From: Bacillus_BA songklensis
GTDB taxonomy: Bacteria > Bacillota > Bacilli > Bacillales > Bacillaceae_H
Length of the DNA: 64,000 nt
Assembly (NCBI RefSeq): GCF_042649685.1
Contig: NZ_JBHRZT010000032.1
Location: 128,426 to 192,425 of the forward strand
Direction of reading: 5' to 3'
Notes under the pieces: generated by a model
What the model was told of the DNA's origin: nothing
The model's database searches: none
Seen by the model: the letters and a program-made list of their open reading frames with translations, nothing else
Program-made: the position numbers and the translations under genes
In this document: positions 42,418 to 51,755 of the stretch, piece after piece
Layout: every line of letters begins with the position of its first letter
How positions within the stretch are numbered: position 1 is the stretch's first letter

Positions 42418-43107
42418 GTGAATGTAAAGAAAATATCGACAAAGAAAGTGTCTGAATCAGTTGCAGAAGAAATTGAAAAGATGATAGAGTCTGGAACGTT
42501 TCGGGCAGGTGAAAAACTTCCGTCCGTCCGTGAGCTCTGTGATTTGTTCGATGTCGGACGTTCTTCAGTCCGTGATGCCATCACAACACTGAAGGGGAAA
42601 GGCACCGTTTATGTGAAGCAAGGGGAAGGAACCTTTGTTTGTAAATTTGATTCAACGAAACTATTTAACCCTCATTTATTACTCCCCAGTTCTAGAGACA
42701 TCCGTGAATTGTTTCAAGCAAGAAAAATAGTGGAGGCCGGTATAGCGGAAATGGCCGCATTAAATCGGTCAGAGAAAGATTTGCAGCTTATAAAAGAAAG
42801 CGTTTCCAATCAATTGGTCAATGGGTGGGAATCCGATTACCATTTTCACATGGCAATTGCGAAAGCGACAGGCAACCAAATTATGATTCAGTTCATGCAA
42901 TTTATCTCAACTACGACTAAAAAAGCCATGATCGATTTTCATCATTATATCCAAAAAAATGAGAGCACTGTTAAAACCATTGTAAAACAACATGCTCAAA
43001 TCTATGAGTCAATTAAACGAAGAGAACCCAAAAAAGCTAATCAGATGATGATTGAACACTTAAATTTTGTGGAAGAACTTTTGCAAAATAGTGTATGGCA
43101 GCAATGA
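42418..43107 (+). CDS. GntR/FadR-family transcription regulator (LldR-like)
   Basis: A 229-residue regulator. N-terminal winged HTH (about 5-75: SVAEEIEKMIESGTFRAGEK, LPSVRELCDLFDVGRSSVRD), then an all-helical FCD ligand domain (85-225) with metal-type His residues in DYHFHMAIAKATGN and KQHAQIYESI. The FCD group usually senses hydroxy or dicarboxylic acids such as lactate or glycolate. The GTG start at 42418 follows AAGGAGGGGG. It stands 81 bp before glcE in the same direction, so it probably controls the glycolate oxidase operon and itself. It lies right beside the plasmid-type origin. Confidence 0.92.
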   Translation: MNVKKISTKKVSESVAEEIEKMIESGTFRAGEKLPSVRELCDLFDVGRSSVRDAITTLKGKGTVYVKQGEGTFVCKFDSTKLFNPHLLLPSSRDIRELFQARKIVEAGIAEMAALNRSEKDLQLIKESVSNQLVNGWESDYHFHMAIAKATGNQIMIQFMQFISTTTKKAMIDFHHYIQKNESTVKTIVKQHAQIYESIKRREPKKANQMMIEHLNFVEELLQNSVWQQ

Positions 43108-43146
43108 TCAAATACGTAATATAAACTATATTTTTACACATTTATA

Positions 43147-43159
43147 GAAACGATGTTTC
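43147..43159. promoter_or_regulatory. GAAACnnnGTTTC palindrome before glcE
   Basis: GAAACGATGTTTC, perfect 5-bp arms, 30 bp upstream of the glcE start. The same palindrome precedes malate synthase (47419-47431). The pattern is that of IclR/KdgR-family boxes (TGAAACAnTGTTTCA), and an IclR regulator is encoded at 50844. Confidence 0.55.
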
Positions 43160-43188
43160 TTATTGTGAAACATCTGGAGGTGTTGGTA

Positions 43189-44514
43189 TTGATCGCAGCA
43201 GAACTTTTGACAGAATTAAAGTCTATTTTGCCTGAAAACCAAATGAAAGAGGGAGAAAGCGAAAGCCATCCGCTAGGAAATAGCGGCCAAGTAACTGTTT
43301 ATCCAGAATCAGAAGAAGAAATCGCAAACATTATAAAGTACGCAAACAATCATGAAAAAAAAATATCGGTGATTGGAGGCGGAACGAAAAGAGGGTTTGG
43401 AGGTCTCCTTGAAAAAGCTGATATCCTACTCTCCTTAGCGAACTACAAAGGGATTGTGGAACATACGGTTGGAGACATGACATTAACCGTTAAACCAGGT
43501 ACTCCGTTTAAAGAATTGCAAGAGTATTTAGCGGAACATAACCAAAAGATTTCACTGGATCCTGCTTGGCCGGAATATGCAACGATTGGGGGGATCATCG
43601 CATCAAATGAAAGCGGTCCCAAACGTCTTGGCTATGGATCTGCCAGAGACGTGGTGATTGGATTGAAAATGGTTTATCCAGATGGGACCATTATCCGCTC
43701 AGGTGGAAAAGTCGTAAAAAATGTGGCCGGTTATGATATGAATAAACTGTTTATCGGCTCAATGGGTACATTGGGAGTGGTATCTGAAGTGACGCTGAAG
43801 CTTCGTCCGCTGCCAAAGTATGAAAGTCTTGTTCTCTTATCCTTCCCCGAAGGAAATCTTGAGGAAATCCGATCATTTGTCATCAACCTTTTAGATTCCA
43901 TGATGGAACCCATCTCTGTTGAAGTGTTAAGCCCATCTTTATCAGAAAAGCTGACGGGTCAAAGTTTTTATACATTAGCGATTGGCTTTGAAGACGTCGA
44001 AAGTTCCGTCCATTACCAAGAGGATTTTGTCAAGAACATTCAGCCTGCCAAAACGAACATGATGATTCTTCAACAAAAAGAAGCACAAGGTTTTTGGAAT
44101 ACATTTTATACAATCGGACCGAATGGCGCAGAACGCCCTGCCGGTAAAGAAACAGAGGCAGCCTTGAAAATCGGTGTGACCAATCTGGATGTTCTCCATG
44201 TCATAAAAGAAAGTCAACTCTTACAAGACGGCCATAACTTAGTGATTGAAGCACATGGCGGATTAGGGCATGGATTATGCCAAGTTCATTTAAAAGGTGC
44301 CAGTGAAGATATCGTATCAGCCATCCACCAACTAAGACATTCTGTTACACAACTAGGCGGGTACGCCATTGTGAAACATTTGCCTTTTGCGCTCCGTCAG
44401 AAAGTAAATGTTTGGGGTGACAAACCGTCATATTTCTTCCTATTAGAAGGAATTAAATCAAAGGTGGACCCAAACAGAGTTCTTAATCATAAACGATTCG
44501 TGGGAGGGATATAA
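43189..44514 (+). CDS. glcE: Glycolate oxidase FAD-binding subunit GlcE
   Basis: A 441-residue FAD-linked protein of the PCMH type. Flavin-contact motifs are ISVIGGGTKRGFGG, DMTLTVKPGTPFKELQEYL, ATIGGIIASNESGPKRLGYG and GGKVVKNVAGYDMNKLFIGS. GlcE is the second flavoprotein subunit of glycolate oxidase, which oxidises glycolate to glyoxylate and passes electrons to the respiratory chain. The TTG start at 43189 has GGAGG eight bases upstream; the ATG at 43153 precedes that site. It is the first structural gene of glcE-glcF-glcD, with 2 bp to glcF. Confidence 0.92.
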   Translation: MIAAELLTELKSILPENQMKEGESESHPLGNSGQVTVYPESEEEIANIIKYANNHEKKISVIGGGTKRGFGGLLEKADILLSLANYKGIVEHTVGDMTLTVKPGTPFKELQEYLAEHNQKISLDPAWPEYATIGGIIASNESGPKRLGYGSARDVVIGLKMVYPDGTIIRSGGKVVKNVAGYDMNKLFIGSMGTLGVVSEVTLKLRPLPKYESLVLLSFPEGNLEEIRSFVINLLDSMMEPISVEVLSPSLSEKLTGQSFYTLAIGFEDVESSVHYQEDFVKNIQPAKTNMMILQQKEAQGFWNTFYTIGPNGAERPAGKETEAALKIGVTNLDVLHVIKESQLLQDGHNLVIEAHGGLGHGLCQVHLKGASEDIVSAIHQLRHSVTQLGGYAIVKHLPFALRQKVNVWGDKPSYFFLLEGIKSKVDPNRVLNHKRFVGGI

Positions 44515-44516
44515 CT

Positions 44517-45875
44517 GTGAGTCTAAGAGAAGGCGATATAAAGCAAGACCCGGCATGTACGACAGGTAGCTTAAGCAATTATCTTTGGAGCGATCCGCCT
44601 GACGAAAACAAATGGGCAGATTGCGTTCACTGTGGAATGTGTTTGGAATCATGTCCAACTTATGAGCAGACAGGCCAGGAACAGCATTCTCCCCGCGGGC
44701 GTGTCCATCTCATTAAATCTGTTGCAGAAGGAAAACTTCAAGTGAATGAGCAATTTATGGATCCTGTTTTTGCGTGTTTGGACTGTCGTGCATGTACAAC
44801 GGCCTGTCCTGCTGATGTCGATGTAGGTGGATTGATTGAAGAAGCACGCGGTCAAATTCGCCAAGCGATGCCATTAACAGGGTGGAAAAGAACAGTAAAC
44901 AAATTCTTCCTGCAGGGATTGTTTCCACATCAAGACCGATTGAATTCATTAGGCAGCTTGTTAAAGTTCTATCAAAAGAGCGGAATGCAAAAGGTCGTTC
45001 GAAAAACGGGGCTTATCAATATCATGCCACGGCACTTAGTTGAGATGGAAGCGATCATGCCGGAAGTAAAAGAGCCCGTACGCCAAAAGTACAAGAATGA
45101 AAAGGTCATTAAAGCAAAAGGCGAAACAAAGAATGAAGTGGCGTTCTTAACCGGATGTGTGATGGATGTCATGTTCAGTGATATTAATGAGGCTACGATT
45201 AATGTATTAACACGTAACGGAAATGACGTTACAATCCCACAAAAGCAAACGTGCTGCGGGGCGCTGCATATTCATGCCGGTGACCGTGAAACAGGAAGAA
45301 AGCTTGCGAAGCAGAATATTGAAGCGTTTAAAGATTCCGATAAAATCATCGTGAATGCTGCTGGTTGCGGCTGTATGTTGAAAGAATATCCGGAATTGTT
45401 CCGTGAAGACCCGGAGTGGCATGAGAAAGCGGAAGAGTTTTCTGCAAAGGTAGAAGACATTTCAAAATACCTTCATGACACAGGGTATGAAAAACCGAAA
45501 GCAGAACTGAAAACAAGAATTACGTATCATGATGCGTGTCACTTAGCGCATGGCCAAGGAGTGCGTCAGGAGCCGCGTGATATCCTGCTTGACATTCCTG
45601 GTGTAGAAATGGTGCACATGCCAAACGCAGACCGCTGCTGCGGAAGTGCCGGCATTTATAACATTACGAATCCGGAAATGGCTGGAGCCGTACTCGAAAG
45701 TAAAATGGAAAATGTTCCTGAAGATGTTGAAATGATTTCAATGGGGAACCCTGGATGTATGCTTCAGATGGCGATGGGAGTACAAAAATACGGAAGAAAC
45801 CAAAAAATTGTTCATACCATTCAGTTGCTGGATTGGGCATATCAAAAAGAGGATGGCTTAAAGGAGGGGAACTAA
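44517..45875 (+). CDS. glcF: Glycolate oxidase iron-sulfur subunit GlcF
   Basis: A 452-residue protein with two 4Fe-4S motifs near the N-terminus (CVHCGMCLESCPTY at about residue 38 and CLDCRACTTACPADVDVGG at about 90) and two CCG domains (CCGALHIHAGD and AGCGCMLKEYP; DACHLAHGQG, CCGSAGIYN, GNPGCMLQM). GlcF carries electrons from the flavin subunits to the membrane quinone pool. The GTG start at 44517 follows GGGAGG. The stop overlaps the glcD start (TAATG), so translation is coupled. Complete and without visible defects. Confidence 0.95.
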   Translation: MSLREGDIKQDPACTTGSLSNYLWSDPPDENKWADCVHCGMCLESCPTYEQTGQEQHSPRGRVHLIKSVAEGKLQVNEQFMDPVFACLDCRACTTACPADVDVGGLIEEARGQIRQAMPLTGWKRTVNKFFLQGLFPHQDRLNSLGSLLKFYQKSGMQKVVRKTGLINIMPRHLVEMEAIMPEVKEPVRQKYKNEKVIKAKGETKNEVAFLTGCVMDVMFSDINEATINVLTRNGNDVTIPQKQTCCGALHIHAGDRETGRKLAKQNIEAFKDSDKIIVNAAGCGCMLKEYPELFREDPEWHEKAEEFSAKVEDISKYLHDTGYEKPKAELKTRITYHDACHLAHGQGVRQEPRDILLDIPGVEMVHMPNADRCCGSAGIYNITNPEMAGAVLESKMENVPEDVEMISMGNPGCMLQMAMGVQKYGRNQKIVHTIQLLDWAYQKEDGLKEGN

Positions 45876-47332
45876 TGGCGGTAAAAGAGGTCAAAACAAA
45901 AGATAAACATATAAAAAATCTAGCCAATATTGTTGGAGGAGCCCGTTCCATTCTTTACAATAAGGAAGATTTGCTTGCATATGACTGTGATGGCTTTACG
46001 ATTCATAGGCATTTGCCTAAAGCGGTTGTTTTCCCAAAAGACACACAGGAAGTGGCGGAAATCGTAAAATATTGCTCTGAAAATCATTTGCCTTTCCTTG
46101 CTCGCGGGGCTGGAACTGGTCTAAGCGGCGGGGCTATTCCATTAAATAACGAGGTTATTATTAGTTTAGTAAGAATGAAGCGTCTCTTAAGTGTAGACCT
46201 CGAGAATAGACGTGCCGTAGTGGAACCGGGCTTTATTAACCTTAAGCTGACGAACTCAATCTCTGACAAAGGGTATTATTATGCACCGGATCCTTCGAGC
46301 CAGTACTGCTGTACGATTGGCGGAAATGTCGCCGAAAATGCCGGAGGGGCACACTGTCTTAAATATGGTGTCACCACTAACCATATCCTGGGGCTAGAGG
46401 TTGTTTTACCGAACGGAGAAATTATTGAAATCGGAAAAAATGGGATTCCCGATGCACCAGGATATGATTTGCTGGGGCTGTTAACAGGATCGGAAGGGAC
46501 ATTAGGCATCGTGACAAAAATAACGGTTCGAATTTTGAAAAACCCGGAAGCGAAGCAAACGGTGTTGGCTTATTTTGATAAGGTTTCAGATGGAAGCCAA
46601 GCGGTGTCTGATATTATCTCGACAGGCATTGTTCCAGCTGCCCTTGAAATGATGGATAAAACAGCCATTGAGGGTGTTGAAGCCGCCGCATTTCCTGTAG
46701 GGCACCCTAGAGACATTGAAGCATTATTGCTGATTGAAGTGGATGGAATTTCTGCTGGTATCGAGGAGCAGATTAATCAAATTCTGGAAGTATGCAAAAA
46801 AAGAAACGTTCGTGAAGTGAAAGTAGCCCAAGATGAACAAGAAAGAGGAAGATGGTGGGCCAATCGTAAAACGGGATTTGGTGCAATGGGGGCTATTTCT
46901 CCGGACTATTTAGTACAAGACGGGGTTATACCAAGAAGCAAGCTGCCGGAAGTGTTAAGTAGAATCAACAAAATTAGTGAAGAGTACGGCCTGCGCATTG
47001 CTAATATTTTTCATGCTGGAGACGGCAATCTTCATCCGCTTGTTCTTTTTGATGCTAGAAAGCCGGGCGAAACCGAAAGGGCACTAGAGGCTGGAAGTGC
47101 ATGTCTGCAAGTATGTGCTGATGTTGGCGGGTCCATCACGGGTGAGCATGGAGTCGGAATCGAAAAAAGAGAAGAAATGCGCTTTGTTTTCAATGATGAA
47201 GAAATAATTGCACAGACAGATATTCGCGAAGTGTTCAACCCTAAAAATCTATTAAATGCGGGAAAATTATTCCCAACTCCGGGACGTTGTGCAGAAATAA
47301 AGAAAGAGATGAAAGCAGTTGCCCCATCATAA
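45875..47332 (+). CDS. glcD: Glycolate oxidase FAD-linked catalytic subunit GlcD
   Basis: A 485-residue FAD-linked oxidase (GlcD/D-lactate dehydrogenase class). FAD-binding motifs: PFLARGAGTGLSGGAIPLNN and GGNVAENAGGAHCLKYGVT, with GSEGTLGIVTKI. The substrate domain carries HAGDGNLHPLVLFD and ITGEHGVGIEKREEM, the catalytic His-rich signatures. ATG 45875 overlaps the glcF stop and has GGAGGGG; a longer in-frame start inside glcF is not supported. With GlcE and GlcF it forms glycolate dehydrogenase. Confidence 0.95.
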   Translation: MAVKEVKTKDKHIKNLANIVGGARSILYNKEDLLAYDCDGFTIHRHLPKAVVFPKDTQEVAEIVKYCSENHLPFLARGAGTGLSGGAIPLNNEVIISLVRMKRLLSVDLENRRAVVEPGFINLKLTNSISDKGYYYAPDPSSQYCCTIGGNVAENAGGAHCLKYGVTTNHILGLEVVLPNGEIIEIGKNGIPDAPGYDLLGLLTGSEGTLGIVTKITVRILKNPEAKQTVLAYFDKVSDGSQAVSDIISTGIVPAALEMMDKTAIEGVEAAAFPVGHPRDIEALLLIEVDGISAGIEEQINQILEVCKKRNVREVKVAQDEQERGRWWANRKTGFGAMGAISPDYLVQDGVIPRSKLPEVLSRINKISEEYGLRIANIFHAGDGNLHPLVLFDARKPGETERALEAGSACLQVCADVGGSITGEHGVGIEKREEMRFVFNDEEIIAQTDIREVFNPKNLLNAGKLFPTPGRCAEIKKEMKAVAPS

Positions 47333-47418
47333 AAAATACAAAAATAGAAAATGAAGAAATTTTATGAAAATTATTGAAATAAATCCACCTCCATGATATT
47401 ATTTTTTTAGCAAATTAT

Positions 47419-47431
47419 GAAACAGTGTTTC
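47419..47431. promoter_or_regulatory. GAAACnnnGTTTC palindrome before malate synthase
   Basis: GAAACAGTGTTTC, arms identical to those of the site before glcE; 168 bp upstream of the start. A half site TGTTTCG occurs again at 47551. Same proposed factor (IclR protein at 50844, or the GntR protein). Confidence 0.55.
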
Positions 47432-47541
47432 GTAATAACAAACAACAAGGGCATAGACAGATAATTGGTTGTAACAAACGAATTTTCATTTAGTTGAACC
47501 ATCAAACAAGAAAATTCAACCAAACATCTATTCTTTGTTTT

Positions 47542-47555
47542 TGTAAGCGCTGTTT
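47542..47555 (+). promoter_or_regulatory. cre-like site before malate synthase
   Basis: TGTAAGCGCTGTTT matches the CcpA cre consensus in 12 of 14 positions, about 45 bp before the start. This would give glucose repression of the malate synthase gene. Confidence 0.45.
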
Positions 47556-47598
47556 CGAATGATAAACATAAAAGCTGAATTAGAGGAGGAAATATACG

Positions 47599-49779
47599 AT
47601 GAAAGACTATGTAAAAGTAGGTAATCTTCAAGTGGCTCCAGAGCTTTATGAGTTTATTAATTCAGAAGCTCTTCCCGGAAGCGGAGTGGATGGTGAACAG
47701 TTCTGGTCTAATTTAGAAAATTTGGTACAGGATTTGACTCCAAAAAACAAGGAATTGTTAGCCCGCCGTGATGAAATCCAAAACAAAATAAATGCATGGC
47801 ACCGGGAAAATAAAGATCATTTTGAATTTGACAACTATAAATCGTTTTTGCAAGAGATTGGCTATCTAGAACCGGAGGTAGAAGATTTCCAGATCACGAC
47901 TGAAGGGGTAGACGATGAAATCGCTTTCCAGGCCGGCCCGCAGTTAGTAGTCCCGGTCAATAATGCCCGTTATGCTATTAACGCTGCCAACGCCCGCTGG
48001 GGAAGCCTTTACGACGCTCTTTACGGGACGGATGCGATCAGTGAAGAAGAAGGAGCCGAACGCCGAGGTAATTACAATCCAATCCGAGGCGAGAAAGTCA
48101 TTGCATATGCCAAGGAATTTCTCGATCAAGCTGCACCGTTAAATGAAGCATCCCATAAAGACGCTGTACAGTACAGCATCGTCGATGGAAAATTGTCCGT
48201 TACACTTGGCAGCGGAAAAACGACTGGCCTTAAAGACGATGCCAAGCTTGCGGGCTATCAGGGAGAGCCTGAAGACCCAACAGCTGTATTGTTGAAAAAT
48301 AACGGACTTCATTTTGAAATTCAGATTGATCGTCAACATACAATCGGAAAAACGGATGATGCGGGTGTTAAAGATATTCTCATGGAAGCTGCGCTGACAA
48401 CAATCATGGATTGCGAGGACTCTGTAGCGGCTGTAGATGCTGAGGATAAGGTGCTTGTATACCGCAACTGGTTAGGCCTCATGAAAGGAGATTTGTCTGC
48501 TACGTTTACAAAGGGAAGTAAAGTGATGACAAGGACTCTCAATCCAGACCGCAGCTACACAGCACCAGATGGCAAGGAGTTTACATTGCCGGGACGTTCG
48601 TTGATGTTTGTCCGTAACGTCGGGCACTTGATGACGAATAATGCGATAATAGATCAGGACGGCAATGAGATTCAAGAAGGAATTTTGGATACGGTTCTCA
48701 CTAGCCTGTTAGCTAAACATTCTCTCTTAGGAAATGGCCCATATCAAAACTCTTCCAAGGGATCGATCTATATTGTTAAGCCGAAAATGCACGGATCAGA
48801 AGAGGTCGCTTTTGCCAACCAGCTCTTTGATCGCGTTGAAGACATGCTTGGACTGGAACGGAATACCCTTAAAATCGGTGTCATGGACGAGGAACGCCGC
48901 ACTACGTTGAACTTGAAAGCTTGTATTCGTCAGGTGAAGGATAGAGTCGTGTTCATCAATACTGGGTTCTTAGATCGAACTGGTGATGAAATCCATACTT
49001 CGATGGAAGCAGGTCCGATGATTCGCAAGAATGACATGAAATCATCAAAATGGCTTCAGCGCTATGAGCAATCGAATGTGAATGCAGGCCTGGCAAGCGG
49101 ATTCCAGGGTCGTGCCCAGATTGGTAAAGGAATGTGGGCAATGCCGGATATGATGGAGGAAATGCTGAAGCAAAAAATTGGCCAGTTAAAAACAGGGGCT
49201 AATACAGCATGGGTTCCTTCACCTACTGCAGCTACATTGCATGCTTTGCACTATCACCAAATAGATGTAACAAAGGTACAAAATGAGATGGTGAAAGAAT
49301 CTAAAGATCTCAGAGATGATATTTTGGAATTCCCGGTGGTTAAAAACCCTAATTGGAGCCCTGAAGAAATTCAGCAAGAACTCGATAACAATTCCCAAAG
49401 TATACTAGGCTATGTTGTCCGCTGGGTTGAGCAGGGAGTCGGCTGCTCCAAAGTACCGGATATCAACAACGTGGGGCTTATGGAAGATCGTGCTACACTA
49501 AGGATTTCCAGCCAACACATGGCAAACTGGCTTCACCATGGAATGTGCACAAAACAACAAGTACTAGAGACTTTACAGCGTATGGCTAAAGTAGTGGATG
49601 AACAAAACGCGGGAGATCCGGCATATCGCTCTATGTCTGAAGACTTTGACAACTCTGTGGCATTTCAGGCTGCTTGCGACCTGATTTTCGAAGGCTATGA
49701 GCAGCCAAATGGTTACACTGAACCAATCTTGCACCGCCGACGCATAGAAGCCAAGGCTAAGTTTGCAGTAAAACAGTAA
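47599..49779 (+). CDS. glcB: Malate synthase G
   Basis: A 726-residue monomeric malate synthase of the G type, condensing glyoxylate with acetyl-CoA to malate. Signatures: TTIMDCEDSVAAVDAEDK (catalytic Glu/Asp), KPKMHGSEEVAFANQLFD, MDEERRTTLNLKACIRQ, IHTSMEAGPMIRKNDM and GANTAWVPSPTAATLHALHY. AGAGGAGG lies before the ATG at 47599. It follows the glc operon with 266 bp of regulatory DNA in between. No isocitrate lyase is nearby, so here the enzyme most likely serves glycolate use rather than the acetate glyoxylate shunt. Confidence 0.97.
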   Translation: MKDYVKVGNLQVAPELYEFINSEALPGSGVDGEQFWSNLENLVQDLTPKNKELLARRDEIQNKINAWHRENKDHFEFDNYKSFLQEIGYLEPEVEDFQITTEGVDDEIAFQAGPQLVVPVNNARYAINAANARWGSLYDALYGTDAISEEEGAERRGNYNPIRGEKVIAYAKEFLDQAAPLNEASHKDAVQYSIVDGKLSVTLGSGKTTGLKDDAKLAGYQGEPEDPTAVLLKNNGLHFEIQIDRQHTIGKTDDAGVKDILMEAALTTIMDCEDSVAAVDAEDKVLVYRNWLGLMKGDLSATFTKGSKVMTRTLNPDRSYTAPDGKEFTLPGRSLMFVRNVGHLMTNNAIIDQDGNEIQEGILDTVLTSLLAKHSLLGNGPYQNSSKGSIYIVKPKMHGSEEVAFANQLFDRVEDMLGLERNTLKIGVMDEERRTTLNLKACIRQVKDRVVFINTGFLDRTGDEIHTSMEAGPMIRKNDMKSSKWLQRYEQSNVNAGLASGFQGRAQIGKGMWAMPDMMEEMLKQKIGQLKTGANTAWVPSPTAATLHALHYHQIDVTKVQNEMVKESKDLRDDILEFPVVKNPNWSPEEIQQELDNNSQSILGYVVRWVEQGVGCSKVPDINNVGLMEDRATLRISSQHMANWLHHGMCTKQQVLETLQRMAKVVDEQNAGDPAYRSMSEDFDNSVAFQAACDLIFEGYEQPNGYTEPILHRRRIEAKAKFAVKQ

Positions 49780-49846
49780 GCCATATATGTATATAACAGG
49801 GCTCTCTCATAAGTCCTGAAAAGAAAGAAATCCTGTTTTTTAACTG

Positions 49847-49904
49847 AAAAGAACCGTCAAGAAAGCCTTTAAATTTTTCTGGATTTTCCATGACGGTTCT
49901 TTTT
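49847..49904 (+). terminator. Terminator after malate synthase
   Basis: AAAAGAACCGTCA and TGACGGTTCTTTTT form the outer stem of a long hairpin. Outer and inner sequences resemble the hairpin after cysC (5290-5346). Confidence 0.85.
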
Positions 49905-49990
49905 CATATAAAATATTTTGATATGAGGAGTTGCCCGTAAAATAGACGTAGAACTAGACAAAGAAAACGTGGTTTGAGAGGAGCCTTACG

Positions 49991-50770
49991 ATGAAATTTA
50001 CTAGATTTACTGTGAATGCTGAAGTTTATACAGGTGTTATAACAGATGGTGCTATAAAAGAAATTAAAGGTGATATTTTTGGTGATTGGGAGTATACGGG
50101 CCAAACATTCTCTCAAAGTGAAGTCAAACTTCTTGCACCGTTAGAGCCGAACCAAATCATTGGAATCGGCGCAAACTATGTTTCAAAAGTGGAAGACCTT
50201 CCTGGCGAATTACCGGAAATGCCGGTCTTTTTCTTCAAGCCAACATCATCAGTCATTGGGCCGGAAGAAGACATTGTGATTCCAGAAGGTATTAATCAAG
50301 TTAAGTTCGAATCAGAACTAGCCATTGTTATTGGGAAAGAGGCAAAAAATGTGCCTGAATCAGAGGTTTTAGATTATGTATTTGGCTATACCGTCGGAAA
50401 CGACGTAACGGCACCGCAATATTTCCATCAAGATGGTCACTGGACAATCGGTAAATCGTTTGATACCTTCACTCCATTAGGTCCTGTTATTGAAACAGAA
50501 CTCGACCCTTTTAACGTGAATGTTGAAGCAAAATTGAATGAGGTTGAAAAACAAAACAGTGCAACAGAATTAATGATCATTCCAATTCGCAAGATGGTTT
50601 CCTATCTGACGAATGTGATGACACTTAAACCGGGAGATGTGATCCTAACGGGAAGTCCTGTTGGAGCAGAGCTGGTAGGTGCAGGAGACGTAATTGAATG
50701 TGAGATTAAAGAGATTGGGACTCTTCGAAATACGTTTGTAGCTGCAAGGGAAATCGTAAAAACTTGTTAG
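49991..50770 (+). CDS. Fumarylacetoacetate hydrolase (FAH) family protein
   Basis: A 259-residue FAH-fold protein. The N-terminal region ends at LLAPLEPNQIIGIGANYVSK; the catalytic domain has FFKPTSSVIGPEEDIVIP, the metal-binding KFESELAIVIGKEAKNV, YTVGNDVTAPQYFHQDGHW and LKPGDVILTGSPVG. Family members are hydrolases, isomerases or oxaloacetate decarboxylases; acylpyruvate-type or oxaloacetate activity would fit a C2/C4 acid gene cluster but is not proven. GAGGAG precedes the ATG. It is its own unit after the malate synthase terminator, with the IclR gene 73 bp downstream. Confidence 0.88.
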   Translation: MKFTRFTVNAEVYTGVITDGAIKEIKGDIFGDWEYTGQTFSQSEVKLLAPLEPNQIIGIGANYVSKVEDLPGELPEMPVFFFKPTSSVIGPEEDIVIPEGINQVKFESELAIVIGKEAKNVPESEVLDYVFGYTVGNDVTAPQYFHQDGHWTIGKSFDTFTPLGPVIETELDPFNVNVEAKLNEVEKQNSATELMIIPIRKMVSYLTNVMTLKPGDVILTGSPVGAELVGAGDVIECEIKEIGTLRNTFVAAREIVKTC

Positions 50771-50843
50771 TATCCTATCAAATGCCCGGTGACATATGTG
50801 CTATAATAGAATCTATTACGTTTTGCACCAGAGGTGAGCGATT

Positions 50844-51620
50844 GTGGAAAGAGAGAATGTGGTAAAGTCTGTGAGCCGGGCGTTAGATATTATTGATCTA
50901 ATAAGTTCGAAAAAGAACGGCTTAGGTGTTACAGAAATTGCCAAACAAATAGATATTAATAAAAGCTCTGTTTATCGAATTCTGTCAACACTTGTCCGTT
51001 ATGGATATATTGAGCAGGATAAAGATACGGGCCGTTACAAGCTCGGCTACAAATTTTTAGAGGTTAGTTCAAAGCTGCTGGAGTCAATCGATCTGAGAGC
51101 AGAAGCAAAACCATACTTGCAGGAACTGGAAAATGAAACGAATGAAGTGATCCATCTTGTTGTCTATGACCAAGGTGAAGTTGTCTATATCGAAAAATTA
51201 GAAGGAACTGAAACGTTACGCATGCATTCTAAAGTTGGAAAAAGAGCTCCGATGCATTGTACTTCAGTGGGAAAAGCTATCCTCGCCCACTTACCTTCTA
51301 ATGTTGTGTTGGATATTCTTGAACGTAAGGGAATGCCGTTGCACACAGACAAAACGATTACGAATAAAGAGGATTTTCTGAAAGAACTGATTCAAGTGAA
51401 ACAAAGGGGCTATGCACTTGACCTGGAAGAAAATGAATATGGAATTATATGTATTGCCGTGCCGATCTTCGACCATTTAGGAAAAGTGATTGCGGCTGTC
51501 AGTATTTCTGGACCGACGATTCGTATGACGGCTGAACGAATGGAACAACTTCAAACGCGGCTGCTGAACATCGGCAAACAAATTTCAGCAAGGCTTGGGT
51601 ATGTAAGTAAAATTAGTTAA
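50844..51620 (+). CDS. IclR-family transcription regulator
   Basis: A 258-residue IclR regulator. N-terminal winged HTH (about 5-65: VSRALDIIDLISSKKNGLGV, TEIAKQIDINKSSVYRILST) and C-terminal effector domain (80-250) with GKRAPMHCTSVGKAILAHLP and IAAVSISGPTIRM. Effectors of the family include glyoxylate, pyruvate and aromatic acids. The GTG start at 50844 follows GAGGTGAG, and TATAAT lies 37 bp upstream. The neighbouring glc genes and the IclR/KdgR-like palindromes before glcE and glcB make it the best candidate regulator of the glycolate module. Confidence 0.93.
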   Translation: MERENVVKSVSRALDIIDLISSKKNGLGVTEIAKQIDINKSSVYRILSTLVRYGYIEQDKDTGRYKLGYKFLEVSSKLLESIDLRAEAKPYLQELENETNEVIHLVVYDQGEVVYIEKLEGTETLRMHSKVGKRAPMHCTSVGKAILAHLPSNVVLDILERKGMPLHTDKTITNKEDFLKELIQVKQRGYALDLEENEYGIICIAVPIFDHLGKVIAAVSISGPTIRMTAERMEQLQTRLLNIGKQISARLGYVSKIS

Positions 51621-51755
51621 GAAAAGCGGAGGCGACTGTTTAACCTTGAGAGGCGTTGGAACTTGTGACAAGGAAACCGCTCTTTGGTTTCAATGGCAGA
51701 AGTGAAACGGCCGAAAGGTTAGGAGGCGGAGCTGGACATCTCTGAACTTTATCCT
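51620..51755 (+). repeat. Dispersed ~130-bp repeat, copy 2
   Basis: Begins GAAAAGCGGAGGCGAC and ends GGAGCTGGACATCTCTG, with an inner AAGGAAACCGC...TTTGGTTTC stem and AGAAGTGAAACGGCCG. It follows the IclR stop at once. Same family as 5393-5526 and 57056-57188. Confidence 0.75.

Noticed and set aside
42338..42605. Minus-strand frames inside glc, GntR and lctP genes
   Set aside because: All overlap strongly supported plus-strand genes with clear domains; no ribosome sites.
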